Counted from the stretch's first letter, positions 55,066-64,000 are shown. The stretch is DNA of 64,000 nucleotides from Microvirga terrestris (GCF_015694425.1 NZ_JADQDN010000006.1:124001-188000); one strand, 5' to 3'. Notes: generated from the letters alone by a model not told the origin. A program made the numbers and translations.

Positions 55066-55569
55066 ATGGGCCTTTTGTCAAAGGACATCAAGTCGTTGGA
55101 TGACCTCTTCATCCATACCCTGCAGGATATCTACTACGCCGAGCAGCAGATCACGAAGGCGCTGCCGCAGATGATCGAACAGGTCACCGATCCGCAGCTG
55201 AAGCAGGCGTTCCAGACCCATCTCGGTGAGACCCAGCAGCAGATCCAGATGGTCGAGCAGGTCTTCCGCATGCACGGCCATGACCCGAAGGGCGTGACCT
55301 GCCCGGCCATCGACGGCATTATCGACGAAGCGCAGGAGATCTCCGGCGAAATCGCCGATCCGCAGGTTCTCGACGCCGCTCTGCTCGCCGCCGCTCAGGC
55401 TGTCGAACACTATGAAATCACCCGCTACGGCACGCTTGTCGCCTGGGCCAAGCAGCTCGGCCGCGACGATTGCGCCGGCGTCCTGCATCAGATCCTGGAT
55501 CAGGAGAAGGCCACCGATCAGAAGCTCAACCGGATCGCCGAGAGCAAGATCAACACGCAGGCTGCATAA
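55066..55569 (+). CDS. YciE/YciF ferritin-like protein (DUF892)
   Basis: 167-residue four-helix-bundle protein. SKDIKSLDDLFIHTLQDIYYAEQQITKALPQM is the family start, with glutamates that can form a di-iron site, and CPAIDGIIDEAQEI, AAQAVEHYEITRYGTLVAWAKQLG complete it. Members are stress-induced in enterobacteria; their biochemical role is open. A GGGAAGGA precedes ATG 55066, which is preferred over ATG 55015. Confidence 0.92.
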   Translation: MGLLSKDIKSLDDLFIHTLQDIYYAEQQITKALPQMIEQVTDPQLKQAFQTHLGETQQQIQMVEQVFRMHGHDPKGVTCPAIDGIIDEAQEISGEIADPQVLDAALLAAAQAVEHYEITRYGTLVAWAKQLGRDDCAGVLHQILDQEKATDQKLNRIAESKINTQAA

Positions 55570-55595
55570 GCTCTTCGTGCCTGTGAAATTTAAAG

Positions 55596-55619
55596 TGGCC
55601 TCCGAAAGGAGGCCATTTT
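55596..55619 (+). terminator. Terminator of the DUF892 gene
   Basis: Perfect stem TGGCCTCC/GGAGGCCA with a GAAA tetraloop, followed by TTTTG. Confidence 0.9.
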
Positions 55620-55632
55620 GCGTTGCGGAAGG

Positions 55633-55737
55633 TGTCATCCCCGGCGGCCGCAGGCCGGGAAGGGGATCCACTCACACGCTCAGCGCTATGGATTCCCTCC
55701 CCCTGCGATGGCTCAGCCATCGCCTGCCGGGAATAAC
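55633..55737. repeat. Composite palindromic repeat
   Basis: GTCATCCCCGGCGG...CCGGGAAGGGGATCC, then AGCGCTATGGATTCCCTCCCC and CTGCGATGGCTCAGCCATCG and a closing GCCGGGAATAA. Relative of the element at 44951-45046, in rearranged order. It fills the space between the DUF892 terminator and the HAD gene. Confidence 0.6.
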
Positions 55738-55757
55738 CCAAGACAGCTTTGCAAGAT

Positions 55758-56489
55758 CTACTTCGCCGGCAGCGCATAAGCGCACAGGAAATCCGCCAGA
55801 TCGTTGGTGATATAGTCGATGTCCGGTGTCTTGACCGCTTCCTGCTCGAAGCTCTCCCGGAACGGATCGAGGGTCTTCGGTACGATCAGAGTGGTCGTCA
55901 TCCCAAGCTCATGCGGCACGGTCAGGTTCTTGGCGATATCCTCGAACATGGCCGAGCGGGAAGGCTCCACCCCGTGCCGGTCAAGGAAGATCTCGTAGGC
56001 GCGCCGGTCCGGCTTGGGCACGAAATTGGAGGCCGCGATGTCGAACACGTCCTCGAAATGGTCAAGGATGCCGATCTTGCGCGCCACGTTCTCCGCGTGC
56101 TTGCGCGAGCCGTTGGTAAGAATGAGCTTGCGGCCGGGCAGACGCTCGATCGCCTCGCCCAGGCTGTGGTTCAGCTCGATGTCCGTGTGATCGATGTCGT
56201 GCGCGAAGTCGAGGAAGTCATGCGGATCGATGTTGTACTCGTCGATCAGCGCCTTCAGGGTCGTGCCGTATTTGTGATAAAAATACTTCTGCAGCGCCTG
56301 CGCCGATAGCCCGTCGAGCCCGAAGAGCTCGCTGATATAGAGCGTGATCCGCTGGTCGATCTGTGGCCAGACCCGTGAGGTGTGCGGATAGAGAGTGTTG
56401 TCCAGGTCGAAGACCCACGTGTCCACATGCGAGAAGGGACGGGACTCGGCGGAGGACAGGTGGCTCTCGATGGCTGGTTTAGCGTTCAT
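55758..56489 (-). CDS. Pyrimidine 5'-nucleotidase-like HAD hydrolase
   Basis: HAD phosphatase of about 243 residues, similar to Sdt1/Phm8-type pyrimidine nucleotidases. Nucleophile motif WVFDLDNTLYPHTSRVWPQID, motif II LILTNGSRKHAENVARKIG, motif III lysine in NFVPKPDRRAYEIFL, and motif IV MFEDIAKNLTVPHELG. The cap lies between motifs I and II. If it acts on UMP it would link to the uracil branch at 25-29 kb, but its location next to argB is a conserved core position, not a pathway cue. ATG 56489 is used. Confidence 0.9.
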   Translation of the reverse strand: MNAKPAIESHLSSAESRPFSHVDTWVFDLDNTLYPHTSRVWPQIDQRITLYISELFGLDGLSAQALQKYFYHKYGTTLKALIDEYNIDPHDFLDFAHDIDHTDIELNHSLGEAIERLPGRKLILTNGSRKHAENVARKIGILDHFEDVFDIAASNFVPKPDRRAYEIFLDRHGVEPSRSAMFEDIAKNLTVPHELGMTTTLIVPKTLDPFRESFEQEAVKTPDIDYITNDLADFLCAYALPAK

Positions 56490-56508
56490 GGATTCCAAAG
56501 ACGACAAT

Positions 56509-56524
56509 GGGGCCGTGCGGCCCC
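56509..56524 (-). terminator. Hairpin between argB and the HAD gene
   Basis: GGGGCC-GTGC-GGCCCC stem, followed on the minus strand by ATTGTCGTCTTT. A further AAGGGC/GCCCTT hairpin with a TTCG loop covers the argB stop codon (56561-56575). Confidence 0.5.
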
Positions 56525-56573
56525 ACTGCTCGAAATATAAGCGCTCTCTGCCGCTTCGGAAAGGGCGAAGCCC

Positions 56574-57479
56574 TTACCCCCTGCGGATCAGCGTGCCGGC
56601 GCCGTGGTCCGTGAACAGCTCCAGCAGCACCGCATGGGGCACCTTACCGTCGAGGATGACGACCGCCTCCACGCCCCGTTCCAGGGCATAGATGCAGGTC
56701 TCGATCTTCGGGATCATGCCGTCCGTGATGGTGCCGTCGGCGATAAGGCGGCGGCAATCCTCTATGGTCATCTCCGGGATCAGGTTCTTGTTCTTGTCGA
56801 GGACGCCCGGAACGTCTGTGAGCAAGAGGAGGCGCTTGGCCGTCAGGGCGCCGGCAATGGCGCCGGCAAAGGTGTCGGCGTTGACGTTGTAGGTCTGGCC
56901 GTCCTGACCGATTGCGACTGGAGCCAGAACTGGGATCAGCTCGGCCTGGAGCACCTGGTCCAGAACCTCCCGATTCACCTGCTCGGGCTCGCCGACGAAG
57001 CCGAGATCCACCACCTTCTCGATGTTGGAATCAGGGTCGACAGCCGTGCGGGTGACTTTCCGGGCCACGACCATGTTGCCGTCCTTGCCAGACAGGCCCA
57101 CGGCCTTGCCACCCTCGGCGCCGATCCAGCCCACTATCTGCTTGTTGATGGAGCCCGCGAGCACCATCTCGACCACCTCGACGGTGGCCTCATCCGTGAC
57201 GCGAAGCCCGCCCTTGAACTCGGACTTGATGCCGAGCTTCTCGAGCATCTTCCCGATCTGCGGCCCGCCGCCATGGACGACCACGGGCTTGATCCCCGCC
57301 TGCTCGAGGAGAACCACATCCTCGGCGAAATCCTCGGCCGCCGCCCGGTCCCCCATGGCATGGCCGCCATACTTGATCACGACCATCTGCTGGTCGTAGC
57401 GCTGCATGTGCGGCAGGGCCTGCACAAGCACCTCGGCCTGCACATGGACGTCGGGGAGGGGCGTGGACGGATCGGACAT
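56574..57479 (-). CDS. argB: Acetylglutamate kinase
   Basis: Phosphorylates N-acetylglutamate in arginine synthesis; usually the arginine-inhibited step. 301 residues. [11 protein letters not shown] (ATP/phosphate glycines), [55 protein letters not shown] and [15 protein letters not shown]. The long N-terminal helix before VVIKYGG is that of the hexameric, arginine-sensitive type. ATG 57479 is preferred to the in-frame start at 57509. Confidence 0.96.
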   Translation of the reverse strand: MSDPSTPLPDVHVQAEVLVQALPHMQRYDQQMVVIKYGGHAMGDRAAAEDFAEDVVLLEQAGIKPVVVHGGGPQIGKMLEKLGIKSEFKGGLRVTDEATVEVVEMVLAGSINKQIVGWIGAEGGKAVGLSGKDGNMVVARKVTRTAVDPDSNIEKVVDLGFVGEPEQVNREVLDQVLQAELIPVLAPVAIGQDGQTYNVNADTFAGAIAGALTAKRLLLLTDVPGVLDKNKNLIPEMTIEDCRRLIADGTITDGMIPKIETCIYALERGVEAVVILDGKVPHAVLLELFTDHGAGTLIRRG

Positions 57480-57602
57480 GGACGGCTCCGGCGCGGTGAT
57501 CGGGATCAAACGGCCTGCCTTCTAGCCCAGGTCGGGTGCGATGGAAACTGGTTAGCTTGCTTCGTTGGAAGGAGCTTCCGTCCTGAGGCGCTCAGATAAG
57601 AT

Positions 57603-57629
57603 GGGCCGCTCCTATGGAAGGAGCGGCCC
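57603..57629 (-). terminator. Terminator behind the RTX gene
   Basis: Perfect 10-base-pair stem GGGCCGCTCC/GGAGCGGCCC (57603-57612 with 57620-57629), just past the stop codon. Only a weak T-stretch (ATCTTATCT) follows on the minus strand. Confidence 0.7.
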
Positions 57630-57636
57630 GTTAGAC

Positions 57637-58731
57637 TCAGAAGACGAGGAAGTCGCTGGCCGTCATCTTCAGGTTCTTGTCGACATCGGCGAACTTGACC
57701 GCTTTGCGGGAGCCGGAGCCGTCCGCATCGTAATAGAGGTCGCCGGCCTTCTTGTCGTAGACGATGCGGTCGTCCTTGTCGTGAGCTTTCGAACCGGTCC
57801 AGAAAGCGTCCTTCTTGAGGTCGCCCTTCCTGGTGATCTTCGAAAAGATAGACTTGGAAAGTCCAATCGTGTCTTCTTTCACCTTAAAGTCGTCGAGATC
57901 AGTCGGCTTTTTGGCATTCAGTTTATCGTCAAGGACAAAGAACTCGCCATCCTCCAAGATCGCGTATTTTCCTGAAGCAAAATTAGAAAAATGAATACGT
58001 TCGACATTCTTAAGCTTACTGAAGTCTACGGCGCCAAGATCAGAAACTTGGAACATCAGGAAGGCAGTATCAACCCCGCCATTGGCGGCCTCTATGACGG
58101 TGCTATTGATGCTTCCCATGTAATACATATCGTCGCCCGAACCGCCCTCAAGAGTGTCCTGGCCAGCACCTCCATCACTCAGCCTATCGTCGCCTTCAAG
58201 GCCCCTCAAATGGTTGTTGCCGACATTGCCTGTTAGCCAATTGTCCAGAGCATTGCCGGTGCCATTGAGGTTCTCATAGTTTTCAGAAGCGATGCGTCCA
58301 GAACCACCGAGACCTAGATTTTCTACGTTTTCTGGCAGCACATAGCTGACCTTTGATTGGACAAAGTCGATACCGTTATTGTTTTCTTCGACGACTACAT
58401 CACCAGCGTTATCTACGTTGTAGCTATCGTTGCCATTTCCACCGTTAAGAAGGTCTACTCCGAGGCCACCGTACAGGAAGTCGTCGCCTGCTCCTCCGTC
58501 AAGAGTGTCTTGGCCAGCGCCGCCATCCAGCATATTGGACATAGAGTTGCCGGTGATATGATTAGAAAGCTCATTCCCGGTCACATCGACTTCGTAGAAG
58601 AGGGCCTCAGGGTCCCGGCTTGCGAACAAAATATCTTCTAAGGTGCTGAAGTATTTAACATTAGTAAATTCTTGAACGGTATATTTAATTTCAGTTGAGG
58701 TCATATTATAGAATTGACGAAGAAAGAACAC
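57637..58731 (-). CDS. RTX-type calcium-binding protein, putative type I secretion substrate
   Basis: About 364 residues, acidic. Glycine-rich calcium nonapeptides occur in two blocks: SNMLDGGAGQDTLDGGAGDD through LLNGGNGNDSYNVDN, and GNNHLRGLEGDDRLSDGGAG through EGGSGDDMYYMG. No enzymatic domain was recognised. The C terminus (DLYYDADGSGSRKAVKFADV then FLVF) resembles an uncleaved type I secretion signal. No HlyB/HlyD/TolC genes are here. The start is GTG 58731, with AGGAGG seven bases before it; ATG 58704 has no ribosome site. Base composition is markedly lower in GC than the flanks, consistent with acquired DNA. Confidence 0.88.
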   Translation of the reverse strand: MFFLRQFYNMTSTEIKYTVQEFTNVKYFSTLEDILFASRDPEALFYEVDVTGNELSNHITGNSMSNMLDGGAGQDTLDGGAGDDFLYGGLGVDLLNGGNGNDSYNVDNAGDVVVEENNNGIDFVQSKVSYVLPENVENLGLGGSGRIASENYENLNGTGNALDNWLTGNVGNNHLRGLEGDDRLSDGGAGQDTLEGGSGDDMYYMGSINSTVIEAANGGVDTAFLMFQVSDLGAVDFSKLKNVERIHFSNFASGKYAILEDGEFFVLDDKLNAKKPTDLDDFKVKEDTIGLSKSIFSKITRKGDLKKDAFWTGSKAHDKDDRIVYDKKAGDLYYDADGSGSRKAVKFADVDKNLKMTASDFLVF

Positions 58732-58732
58732 G

Positions 58733-58758
58733 AGATTGCCTCCTTTGACTGGCAATCT
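58733..58758 (-). promoter_or_regulatory. Hairpin holding the RTX ribosome-binding site
   Basis: Perfect eight-base stem AGATTGCC/GGCAATCT with a ten-base loop; the AGGAGG (58739-58744) spans loop and 3' arm, two bases before GTG 58731. It could restrict ribosome access. The rest of the 172-base gap up to 58903 is AT-rich, with no gene seen. Confidence 0.5.
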
Positions 58759-58903
58759 TGTAATATTGCAAATATTGTTTGTTTAACCCCTCCAACGGGA
58801 GAGTTGCGTCCAAATTTCGCATAACTCTCTCAATGGTGAGGGACACAGCCTTAAAACCGATTATGCGTCTTGATGAGGCTGGCTAGGGATATTCGCTGAC
58901 TCA

Positions 58904-59269
58904 TCAAAGCTTTCTCGTGAGGCTCGATAGAGCTACAAGAACCCAACCAATCAGTAGAAAGATACCGCCCATGGGCGCTGCTCTCGGGAACAGCGCCACT
59001 CCTGAAAAGGCGCGGCGGGAGAGATCACCGCAGAACAGGATGAGTCCAAGCACCAACACGTAGCCGGCGATCTGCCCCAGCATCGGGTTCACGGCGCCGA
59101 CAGCGATGAGGGCCACGAGGGCCAGAAGGGCAGGGGCGTGAAAGAGCAGGAACTGCGCCGCCGTCGTGAGATTGCCGCCCGTGATGTGGGCTGCCGCGGC
59201 CGAGAGGCCGACGCCGAGGAGGCCCGACAGGGAGGCGAGGACGATCAGGATCCGGGTGGCGAGCGTCAT
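58904..59269 (-). CDS. DUF423 family membrane protein
   Basis: 121 residues with four membrane segments: ILIVLASLSGLLGVGLSAAAAH, ALLALVALIAVGAV, GYVLVLGLILFCGDLSRRAF and GGIFLLIGWVLVALSSL. Fits the YwdK/YgdD family of unknown function, including the AAAAH and FCGDLSRRAF positions. It overlaps the yihA stop codon by four bases, so it is its operon partner. Confidence 0.9.
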   Translation of the reverse strand: MTLATRILIVLASLSGLLGVGLSAAAAHITGGNLTTAAQFLLFHAPALLALVALIAVGAVNPMLGQIAGYVLVLGLILFCGDLSRRAFSGVALFPRAAPMGGIFLLIGWVLVALSSLTRKL

Positions 59270-59931
59270 CCGGCGCCACGTTCGCTCAGGAGCTTGGCGA
59301 TCCCGGCGCGCAGCTCCGGCATGCCGAAGCCGGTGCGGCTTGAGGTCGGCAGGATCTCTGGATAAGCGGCAGCGCGCTTTTCGATCTTCTGCAGGGTGTC
59401 GGCCATGCGCTTGTCGAGCTCACCCGGCTTCAGCTCGTCCGCCTTGGTCAGCACGACCTGATACGAGACTGCCGCCGTGCCGAGGGTTTCCAGCACGGCC
59501 TCGTCCACCGGCTTGATCCCGTGGCGGGCGTCGATCAGCACGTAGACGCGGGCAAGGCTCGCCCGACCGCGCAGGTAGTCGTGAATCAGCTGCGTCCAGG
59601 CCTGCACCTTCTGCTTCTCGACGGCGGCAAAGCCGTAGCCGGGCATGTCGACGAGGTGGAAGCGGTTGTTGATATTGAAGAAGTTGAGCTGCTGGGTGCG
59701 GCCCGGCGTATGCGAGGTGCGGGCCAAAGTGTTGCGCCCGGTGAGCGCGTTCACCAGGCTCGACTTGCCCACATTGGAGCGCCCGGCAAAGGCGATTTCC
59801 ACCTTGCTCATGGGAGGCAGGTTGTTCAGGGCGTTGGCGGCCCAGATGAAATCCGCCTCGCCGGCGAAGAGCTTGCGGCCGATCTCGAGGAAGGGGTCGA
59901 TGTCCTGGTTCGGGGGAATTATCTCGGTCAT
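59266..59931 (-). CDS. engB: Ribosome biogenesis GTP-binding protein YihA/YsxC
   Basis: Essential GTPase for 50S assembly and division in many bacteria. 221 residues. G1 AFAGRSNVGKSSLVNALTG, the G2 threonine in ARTSHTPGRTQQLNFF, G3 LVDMPGYGFAAVEKQK, G4 VLTKADELKPGELDKR. All are intact. In this order engB usually lies between yidC and argB; here a CYTH-CHAD gene and an RTX gene intervene. Confidence 0.95.
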   Translation of the reverse strand: MTEIIPPNQDIDPFLEIGRKLFAGEADFIWAANALNNLPPMSKVEIAFAGRSNVGKSSLVNALTGRNTLARTSHTPGRTQQLNFFNINNRFHLVDMPGYGFAAVEKQKVQAWTQLIHDYLRGRASLARVYVLIDARHGIKPVDEAVLETLGTAAVSYQVVLTKADELKPGELDKRMADTLQKIEKRAAAYPEILPTSSRTGFGMPELRAGIAKLLSERGAG

Positions 59932-60000
59932 GGGGCTCTTATCGGCGCTTGGAACAGTTTCTTCAAGGCACTCGGCCCATTTCCCTTGGTGCTTGCGTGC

Positions 60001-61542
60001 TTACAGCCAGAAAGGATCGGCCGTCGAGAGTGCCGCGAGGGCGGTCTCGCTCTTGTCGAGAAGCTTTTCGCGCTGTTGTTTCAAGCGCTTGGGTGGAACC
60101 TCAGGGAGATAAAGGGCAAGGGAGCCGCCCACTGCGAGATCGTTCAGCTCGCCCAGACTCTCCTGAAGCTCCTCCAGAAGGGAGGAAAACGTCTTGCGGC
60201 GCTTCTGCGCCTTGCCGGAGGTGAAGAGCGAAGCGAAGAATTCGGTGCCGTAGCGCAGCTTCTTGATCCGGATGCGCAGTTCGTGGCGCTCCTCGTCACC
60301 GACGTCCCGCAGGTGCTTAGCGAGCTTGCGGATGCGCTTGAAGCGGCGCGAAAGCTCGGCTTCCGCGAAGTTCCGGGCAGGGCGCTCACGTGCGGATTGC
60401 CGTCCTCCCTTGCCGGATGCCATCCAGGCTCCAGCCTCGATCCAGGCAGCCGCCTGCAGGATGATGTCCATGAAGCGGCGGGATTCGAGAGTCCTCAGCA
60501 GGTCCCTGTAGGCTTCCGTCCGCCGCCGTTCGATCTCCTCCATCTGCGACGGATCGAGCACGGCATCTTCCATGGAGCCCAGCCGCTTGATGAACACGTC
60601 GAGGTCCCTGGGCGCGCCCAGCGCTTGTCCGGCCCAGCGCAGATTGTTACGAATCTCGGTGCTCTCGGCGTCGGTCAGGATCTTGGCCCTGAACAGCGAG
60701 ATGGCGGCTCTCAAACGCCGCAGGCCGACACGCATCTGGTGCAAAGCGTCCGGATCCTGCTTGAGCCGCACCAGAGCTTCGTTCTGCACCATTTGGGCAA
60801 GGCAGGATCGGGCGATGATCTGGAAAGCCTCGGCGCAGGTCGCATCCTTCGACAGGTTGATCTTCTCGGCCCGCGCGGGGCGAAGGCTATCCTCGTCGAG
60901 GAGACGATAGCCGCGTTCGGATTTCGCCACCGTCGAGAGCCTTAAGGGAGCCGCCTCGCTCAAGCGACGGGCGAGGCCAAAAAGAGCCCCGGCATGGCCC
61001 TGCCGCAGCTCCAGCTCGACTTCCGAAAAGGTGACAGTTTCGCCGCCGCCGGAGGCTGCGGCCCGGTCGAGGGCCACCTCGATAACAGCGCCATCGAACT
61101 TGGCCTCGAAGGCTCTCCGTTCCGTCTCGACGGTGAAGGCTGGCTTGATGTGTGCCACCAGAGCCCCGTCCGCGATGAGCTTTCCGAGAGGTGTACCGGA
61201 TGCGGCTGATAGGTCGAGTTCGCCGTCGACGGGTGTCTCCCACTCGCCGCGATCCATGGCGATCCCCTTGTGGGGGCCTTCAGCCTTGATGGTCTGGATG
61301 GCCTTGCCGTTCCGGCGGCGGATGCGCAGGCTGATGCCCTCTCGGTGCAGGGCATGATCGTCGGTGTCGAAATAGACCGCATGGAGCTGTCCGCTCTGCT
61401 TGGGGAGCGGACGCGCCTTGTCGAGGAGCGCATGGGCGAGCAGGTCTTCGGTGGTGCCGGAGGCGAGTTCCAGCTTCAGCTCGATCTCGCGGGGCGCGTC
61501 CGCTCCTGAATTCTGCTTCGATCTTTCCTTGGAGGCGCTCAT
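60001..61542 (-). CDS. CYTH and CHAD domain protein
   Basis: 513 residues joining two polyphosphate-related domains. CYTH (about 18-215) has the hallmark EIELKLELA (ExExK) and a tunnel of charged strands such as ISLRIRRRNGKAIQTIKAEG, as in inorganic triphosphatase YgiF. CHAD (about 230-510) is helical with conserved HQMRVGLRRLRAAISLFR and ELRIRIKKLRYGTEFFASLF, the basic helices that bind polyphosphate. Likely cytoplasmic triphosphatase or polyP-granule protein; which one is not known. Confidence 0.92.
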   Translation of the reverse strand: MSASKERSKQNSGADAPREIELKLELASGTTEDLLAHALLDKARPLPKQSGQLHAVYFDTDDHALHREGISLRIRRRNGKAIQTIKAEGPHKGIAMDRGEWETPVDGELDLSAASGTPLGKLIADGALVAHIKPAFTVETERRAFEAKFDGAVIEVALDRAAASGGGETVTFSEVELELRQGHAGALFGLARRLSEAAPLRLSTVAKSERGYRLLDEDSLRPARAEKINLSKDATCAEAFQIIARSCLAQMVQNEALVRLKQDPDALHQMRVGLRRLRAAISLFRAKILTDAESTEIRNNLRWAGQALGAPRDLDVFIKRLGSMEDAVLDPSQMEEIERRRTEAYRDLLRTLESRRFMDIILQAAAWIEAGAWMASGKGGRQSARERPARNFAEAELSRRFKRIRKLAKHLRDVGDEERHELRIRIKKLRYGTEFFASLFTSGKAQKRRKTFSSLLEELQESLGELNDLAVGGSLALYLPEVPPKRLKQQREKLLDKSETALAALSTADPFWL

Positions 61543-61621
61543 TGTCCGTCACCGGATTCCATCCAGGACAGATATAGATGTGTCACGGTTTGAAGAAATG
61601 ACGGCGCACGCCGTTGTCAAA

Positions 61622-61650
61622 AGAAAATCCCCGGGACAAGGCCCGGGGAT
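61622..61650 (-). terminator. Terminator behind yidC
   Basis: Perfect nine-base-pair stem ATCCCCGGG/CCCGGGGAT (61627-61635 with 61642-61650); on the minus strand it runs into TTTTCTTTTG. Confidence 0.9.
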
Positions 61651-61674
61651 GATCACGTCCCAATCTGCCGCCGT

Positions 61675-63534
61675 TCAGCCCTTGGCGGGGCTGGCCTTGC
61701 GGTTGAAGGACTTTCGCAGGTTGTCCCACAACTCGATCTTCACGCCGTTGCGGCGCATGATGAAGCCCTGCTGGGTCACCGAGAGCAGGTTGTTCCAGGC
61801 CCAGTAGATCACCAGACCGGCCGGGAAGGAGCCCAGCATGAAGGTGAAGATCACCGGCATCCAGGCGAAGACCTGCTTCTGGACCGGGTCCGGCGGCTCC
61901 GGGTTCATCTTCATCTGCAGCCACATGGTGATGCCCATGAGAATCGGCCACACGCCGAGCATAAGGAAGTGACCGATCACCGGCACCGCGCCCGGGTTGT
62001 AGGGCAGGAGGCCGAACAGGTTGAAGATCGACGTCGGGTCCGGGGCCGCGAGGTCGCGGATCCAGCCGAAGAACGGCGCATGGCGCATTTCGATGGTGAC
62101 GAAGAGCACCTTATAGAGCGCAAAGAACACCGGGATCTGGATCAGCATCGGCCAGCAGCCGGCGACCGGATTGATCTTCTCCTTACGATAGAGCTCCATC
62201 AGCGCCTGCTGCTGCTTCATCTTGTCGTCGGCATAGCGCTCGCGGATCGAGGTCATCTCCGGCTGCACCGCCTTCATCTTCGCCATGGAGGCGTAGGACT
62301 TGTTGGCGAGCGGGAAGAACAGGATCTTCAGGATCACCGTCACTAGCAGGATCGCGATGCCAAAGTTTCCGAACAGGCGGAAGAAGAAGTCGAGTACCTT
62401 AAACAGCGGCTTGGTGATGAAGTAGAACCATCCCCAATCGATCAGAAGATCGAAGTTCTTGATGCCGAGCGCATTATGATAGGCATCGACGGTCGCAACC
62501 TCCTTGGCGCCTGCGAAGAGGCGCTGCGTCACCTCCGTCGTCGCACCGGGCTGCAGCGTCTGAGCCGTGCCGAGCATGTTGGCTTGATAGATCTGGCCCG
62601 TCGGACCTTGGCGCATGGTGAAGGAGCCCTGATAGGGCTGTGCCTGATCCGGAATGACCGCGGCGGCCCAATACTTATCGGTGATGCCGACAAAGCCGCC
62701 GCTCACTTCGTCCCACGTTTTACCCACGGTGTTCTGACCGGCGGGGACCGGATCTTCCTTGGCGATGGCGTCGTAGGTGTATTCCTGCAGGCCCTTGTCG
62801 CCGATAACGCCGATCAGTCCCTCATGGAGCACGTAGTAACCGAGGGTCGTCGGCTTGCCGTGACGGGAGACGAGGCCGTAGGGGTGCAGGGTCGTCGGTG
62901 CGGAGCCGCGATTCTCAACGGTGTTCTTGACGGTGAACATGGACTTCTCGTCCACGGAAATCGTACGCCGGAAGGTCAGTCCCTGGCCGTTGTCCCAGGT
63001 GAGCGTCACCGGGGTGGAGGCGGTCAGATTCGTCCGATCAGCGGTCCAGACCGTCTCGGCGGTCGGCAGAGCACCGTTCTGCGCTCCGACCCAGCCGAAA
63101 TCAGCGTAATACGGGTTCTGGGTGCCGGCGGGCGAAAGCAGCACGATGTTAGGGCTGCGTGGGTCGACCGTCTCGCGGTAGTTCTTGAGTGACACGTCGT
63201 CGATGCGGCCGCCACGCAGGTTGATCGAACCGGCGATGGTGGGGGTATCGATGGTCACGCGCGGCGAGCGGGCGAGGGCTGCCTCACGGGTCTCGACCGT
63301 AGGGGCCACCGGAGTGCTGGGCACCGTTCCCGGCACGGTGGGGGCAGCGCCCCCGGCCTGGCTCGGGCTGGCCGGCGGGTTCGGCGCGTTGGGATTGACC
63401 TGCGTGGATTGCTGCTGCTGAGCGGCTAGACGCTGCTTTTCAGCCTGTGGAGCTGCGAAGAAGTATTGCCAGCCTAGCAGGACCGCCATCGAGAGCACGA
63501 TGGCGACGATGAGGTTTTTGTTGTCATCACGCAT
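61675..63534 (-). CDS. yidC: Membrane protein insertase YidC
   Basis: Inserts and folds inner-membrane proteins, alone or with SecYEG. 619 residues: [26 protein letters not shown] is TM1, then a Gln/Pro/Ala linker, the large periplasmic P1 domain (about 100-350, [20 protein letters not shown]), and the conserved insertase core from about 395: [24 protein letters not shown] with the groove arginine in [41 protein letters not shown], and three more segments. ATG 63534 overlaps rnpA by eight bases. An upstream in-frame start would run through rnpA. Confidence 0.96.
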   Translation of the reverse strand: MRDDNKNLIVAIVLSMAVLLGWQYFFAAPQAEKQRLAAQQQQSTQVNPNAPNPPASPSQAGGAAPTVPGTVPSTPVAPTVETREAALARSPRVTIDTPTIAGSINLRGGRIDDVSLKNYRETVDPRSPNIVLLSPAGTQNPYYADFGWVGAQNGALPTAETVWTADRTNLTASTPVTLTWDNGQGLTFRRTISVDEKSMFTVKNTVENRGSAPTTLHPYGLVSRHGKPTTLGYYVLHEGLIGVIGDKGLQEYTYDAIAKEDPVPAGQNTVGKTWDEVSGGFVGITDKYWAAAVIPDQAQPYQGSFTMRQGPTGQIYQANMLGTAQTLQPGATTEVTQRLFAGAKEVATVDAYHNALGIKNFDLLIDWGWFYFITKPLFKVLDFFFRLFGNFGIAILLVTVILKILFFPLANKSYASMAKMKAVQPEMTSIRERYADDKMKQQQALMELYRKEKINPVAGCWPMLIQIPVFFALYKVLFVTIEMRHAPFFGWIRDLAAPDPTSIFNLFGLLPYNPGAVPVIGHFLMLGVWPILMGITMWLQMKMNPEPPDPVQKQVFAWMPVIFTFMLGSFPAGLVIYWAWNNLLSVTQQGFIMRRNGVKIELWDNLRKSFNRKASPAKG

Positions 63535-63958
63535 GGGATTGTCCGCGACGCTCGCCGTTGGAGGGAGGTGAGGAGGAAGAACGCTCTGCGGGAGAGGCGT
63601 TTTTCGGCTTGGTGACCGCCCGCAGTGCGCGCCGAAGATCGTCGATGAGCACGTCGAACTCGGCGGAGAGGATATCTCGCCGTCCGATGACGACGACATC
63701 CGCATCGATACTTGCGTAGTCCTGGCCTGCCGTGGGAAGGGCGGCCCTGAGCCGACGCTTGATCCTGTTTCGCTCGGTGGCGTGGCCGACCCGCTTCGTG
63801 ACCGTGAGGCCGAAGCGCAGGCCGAGACCGGAACCTTCGCGAAGACGGGCCTGAACCGTCATCCGCTCGGTATGAAAGCGGCGGCCGGAGGCCGCCGCGA
63901 CGAAGTCAGGTCTTTTCGTCAGACGCCCGAGGCTAGACGTTGCGCGAGCGTCGCGCAT
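63527..63958 (-). CDS. rnpA: Ribonuclease P protein component
   Basis: Basic partner of RNase P RNA in tRNA 5' maturation. 143 residues. It begins [21 protein letters not shown] and holds the diagnostic [26 protein letters not shown] (RNR motif). A serine-rich tail of about 25 residues ([18 protein letters not shown]) is extra. It follows rpmH after 20 bases and overlaps yidC. Confidence 0.95.
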   Translation of the reverse strand: MRDARATSSLGRLTKRPDFVAAASGRRFHTERMTVQARLREGSGLGLRFGLTVTKRVGHATERNRIKRRLRAALPTAGQDYASIDADVVVIGRRDILSAEFDVLIDDLRRALRAVTKPKNASPAERSSSSPPSNGERRGQSHA

Positions 63959-63978
63959 CGGGCTGTCCTTGACGGCGC

Positions 63979-64000
63979 TTACGCGGACAGGCGCTTGCGG
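63979..64000 (-). CDS. rpmH: 50S ribosomal protein L34 (partial, last codons only)
   Basis: The minus strand reads RKRLSA then TAA (63979-63981), the standard C terminus of bL34. The position right before rnpA is the universal rpmH-rnpA order. The rest is outside the window. Confidence 0.85.

Overview
This window is chromosomal DNA of an alphaproteobacterium of the order Hyphomicrobiales (Rhizobiales). The evidence is high GC content, the core order rpmH-rnpA-yidC-yihA-argB with dapD-dapE, truA, fmt and def nearby, an ffs-dnaX-ybaB-recR block, an infC that starts at ATT, a GTTC-N7-GTTC type SOS box, and rhizobial-type intergenic palindromes. A Methylobacteriaceae/Microvirga-like or Bosea-like organism fits best, but that is an impression and was not computed. 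No phage, IS element, CRISPR array, rRNA or tRNA was recognised.

Layout. 1-6 kb: truncated peptide-type solute-binding protein, argH, Hsp20 with a DUF1150 partner, an alpha/beta hydrolase and a GT4 glycosyltransferase. 6-12 kb: infC-rpmI-rplT-pheS-pheT, convergent with a MoeB/ThiF-type enzyme. 12-21.5 kb: a long nucleoside import and breakdown run on the plus strand: BMP-type binding protein, double ATPase, VOC protein, two permeases, cdd, purine nucleoside phosphorylase, deoC, deoA and a 2-hydroxyacid dehydrogenase. 21.5-31 kb: GFA protein, then on the minus strand NlpC/P60, M17 peptidase, dgoK, upp, URC4 (DUF1688), URC1 (GTP cyclohydrolase II-like), a small secreted unknown and deoB. 31-40 kb: CDF metal exporter, then a complete yejABEF-type peptide importer with two tandem binding proteins and a broken DUF4260 gene, then a membrane-anchored cytochrome c. 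40.8-43 kb: kdsB-pheA-GNAT. 43-43.6 kb: a gene-poor stretch with an SOS promoter, a possible small RNA and composite palindromes. 43.6-64 kb: nudC, HIT, ffs-dnaX-ybaB-recR, dapD-dapE, truA/GNAT/fmt/def, rmuC, DUF892, a HAD nucleotidase, argB, an RTX protein, DUF423-yihA, CYTH-CHAD, yidC-rnpA and the end of rpmH.

How the parts fit. The ABC importer would bring in nucleosides. Cdd, the phosphorylases, DeoB and DeoC would turn them into free bases and central metabolites. Uracil released this way could enter Upp and the URC1/URC4 branch, which is known from the yeast URC uracil-catabolism route. So the two strands between 12 and 31 kb together look like a nucleoside and pyrimidine utilisation region. 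The least explained element is the strong promoter at 43.03-43.08 kb that overlaps a perfect alphaproteobacterial LexA box. It faces about 260 bases that end in a terminator-like hairpin and carry no recognisable protein gene.
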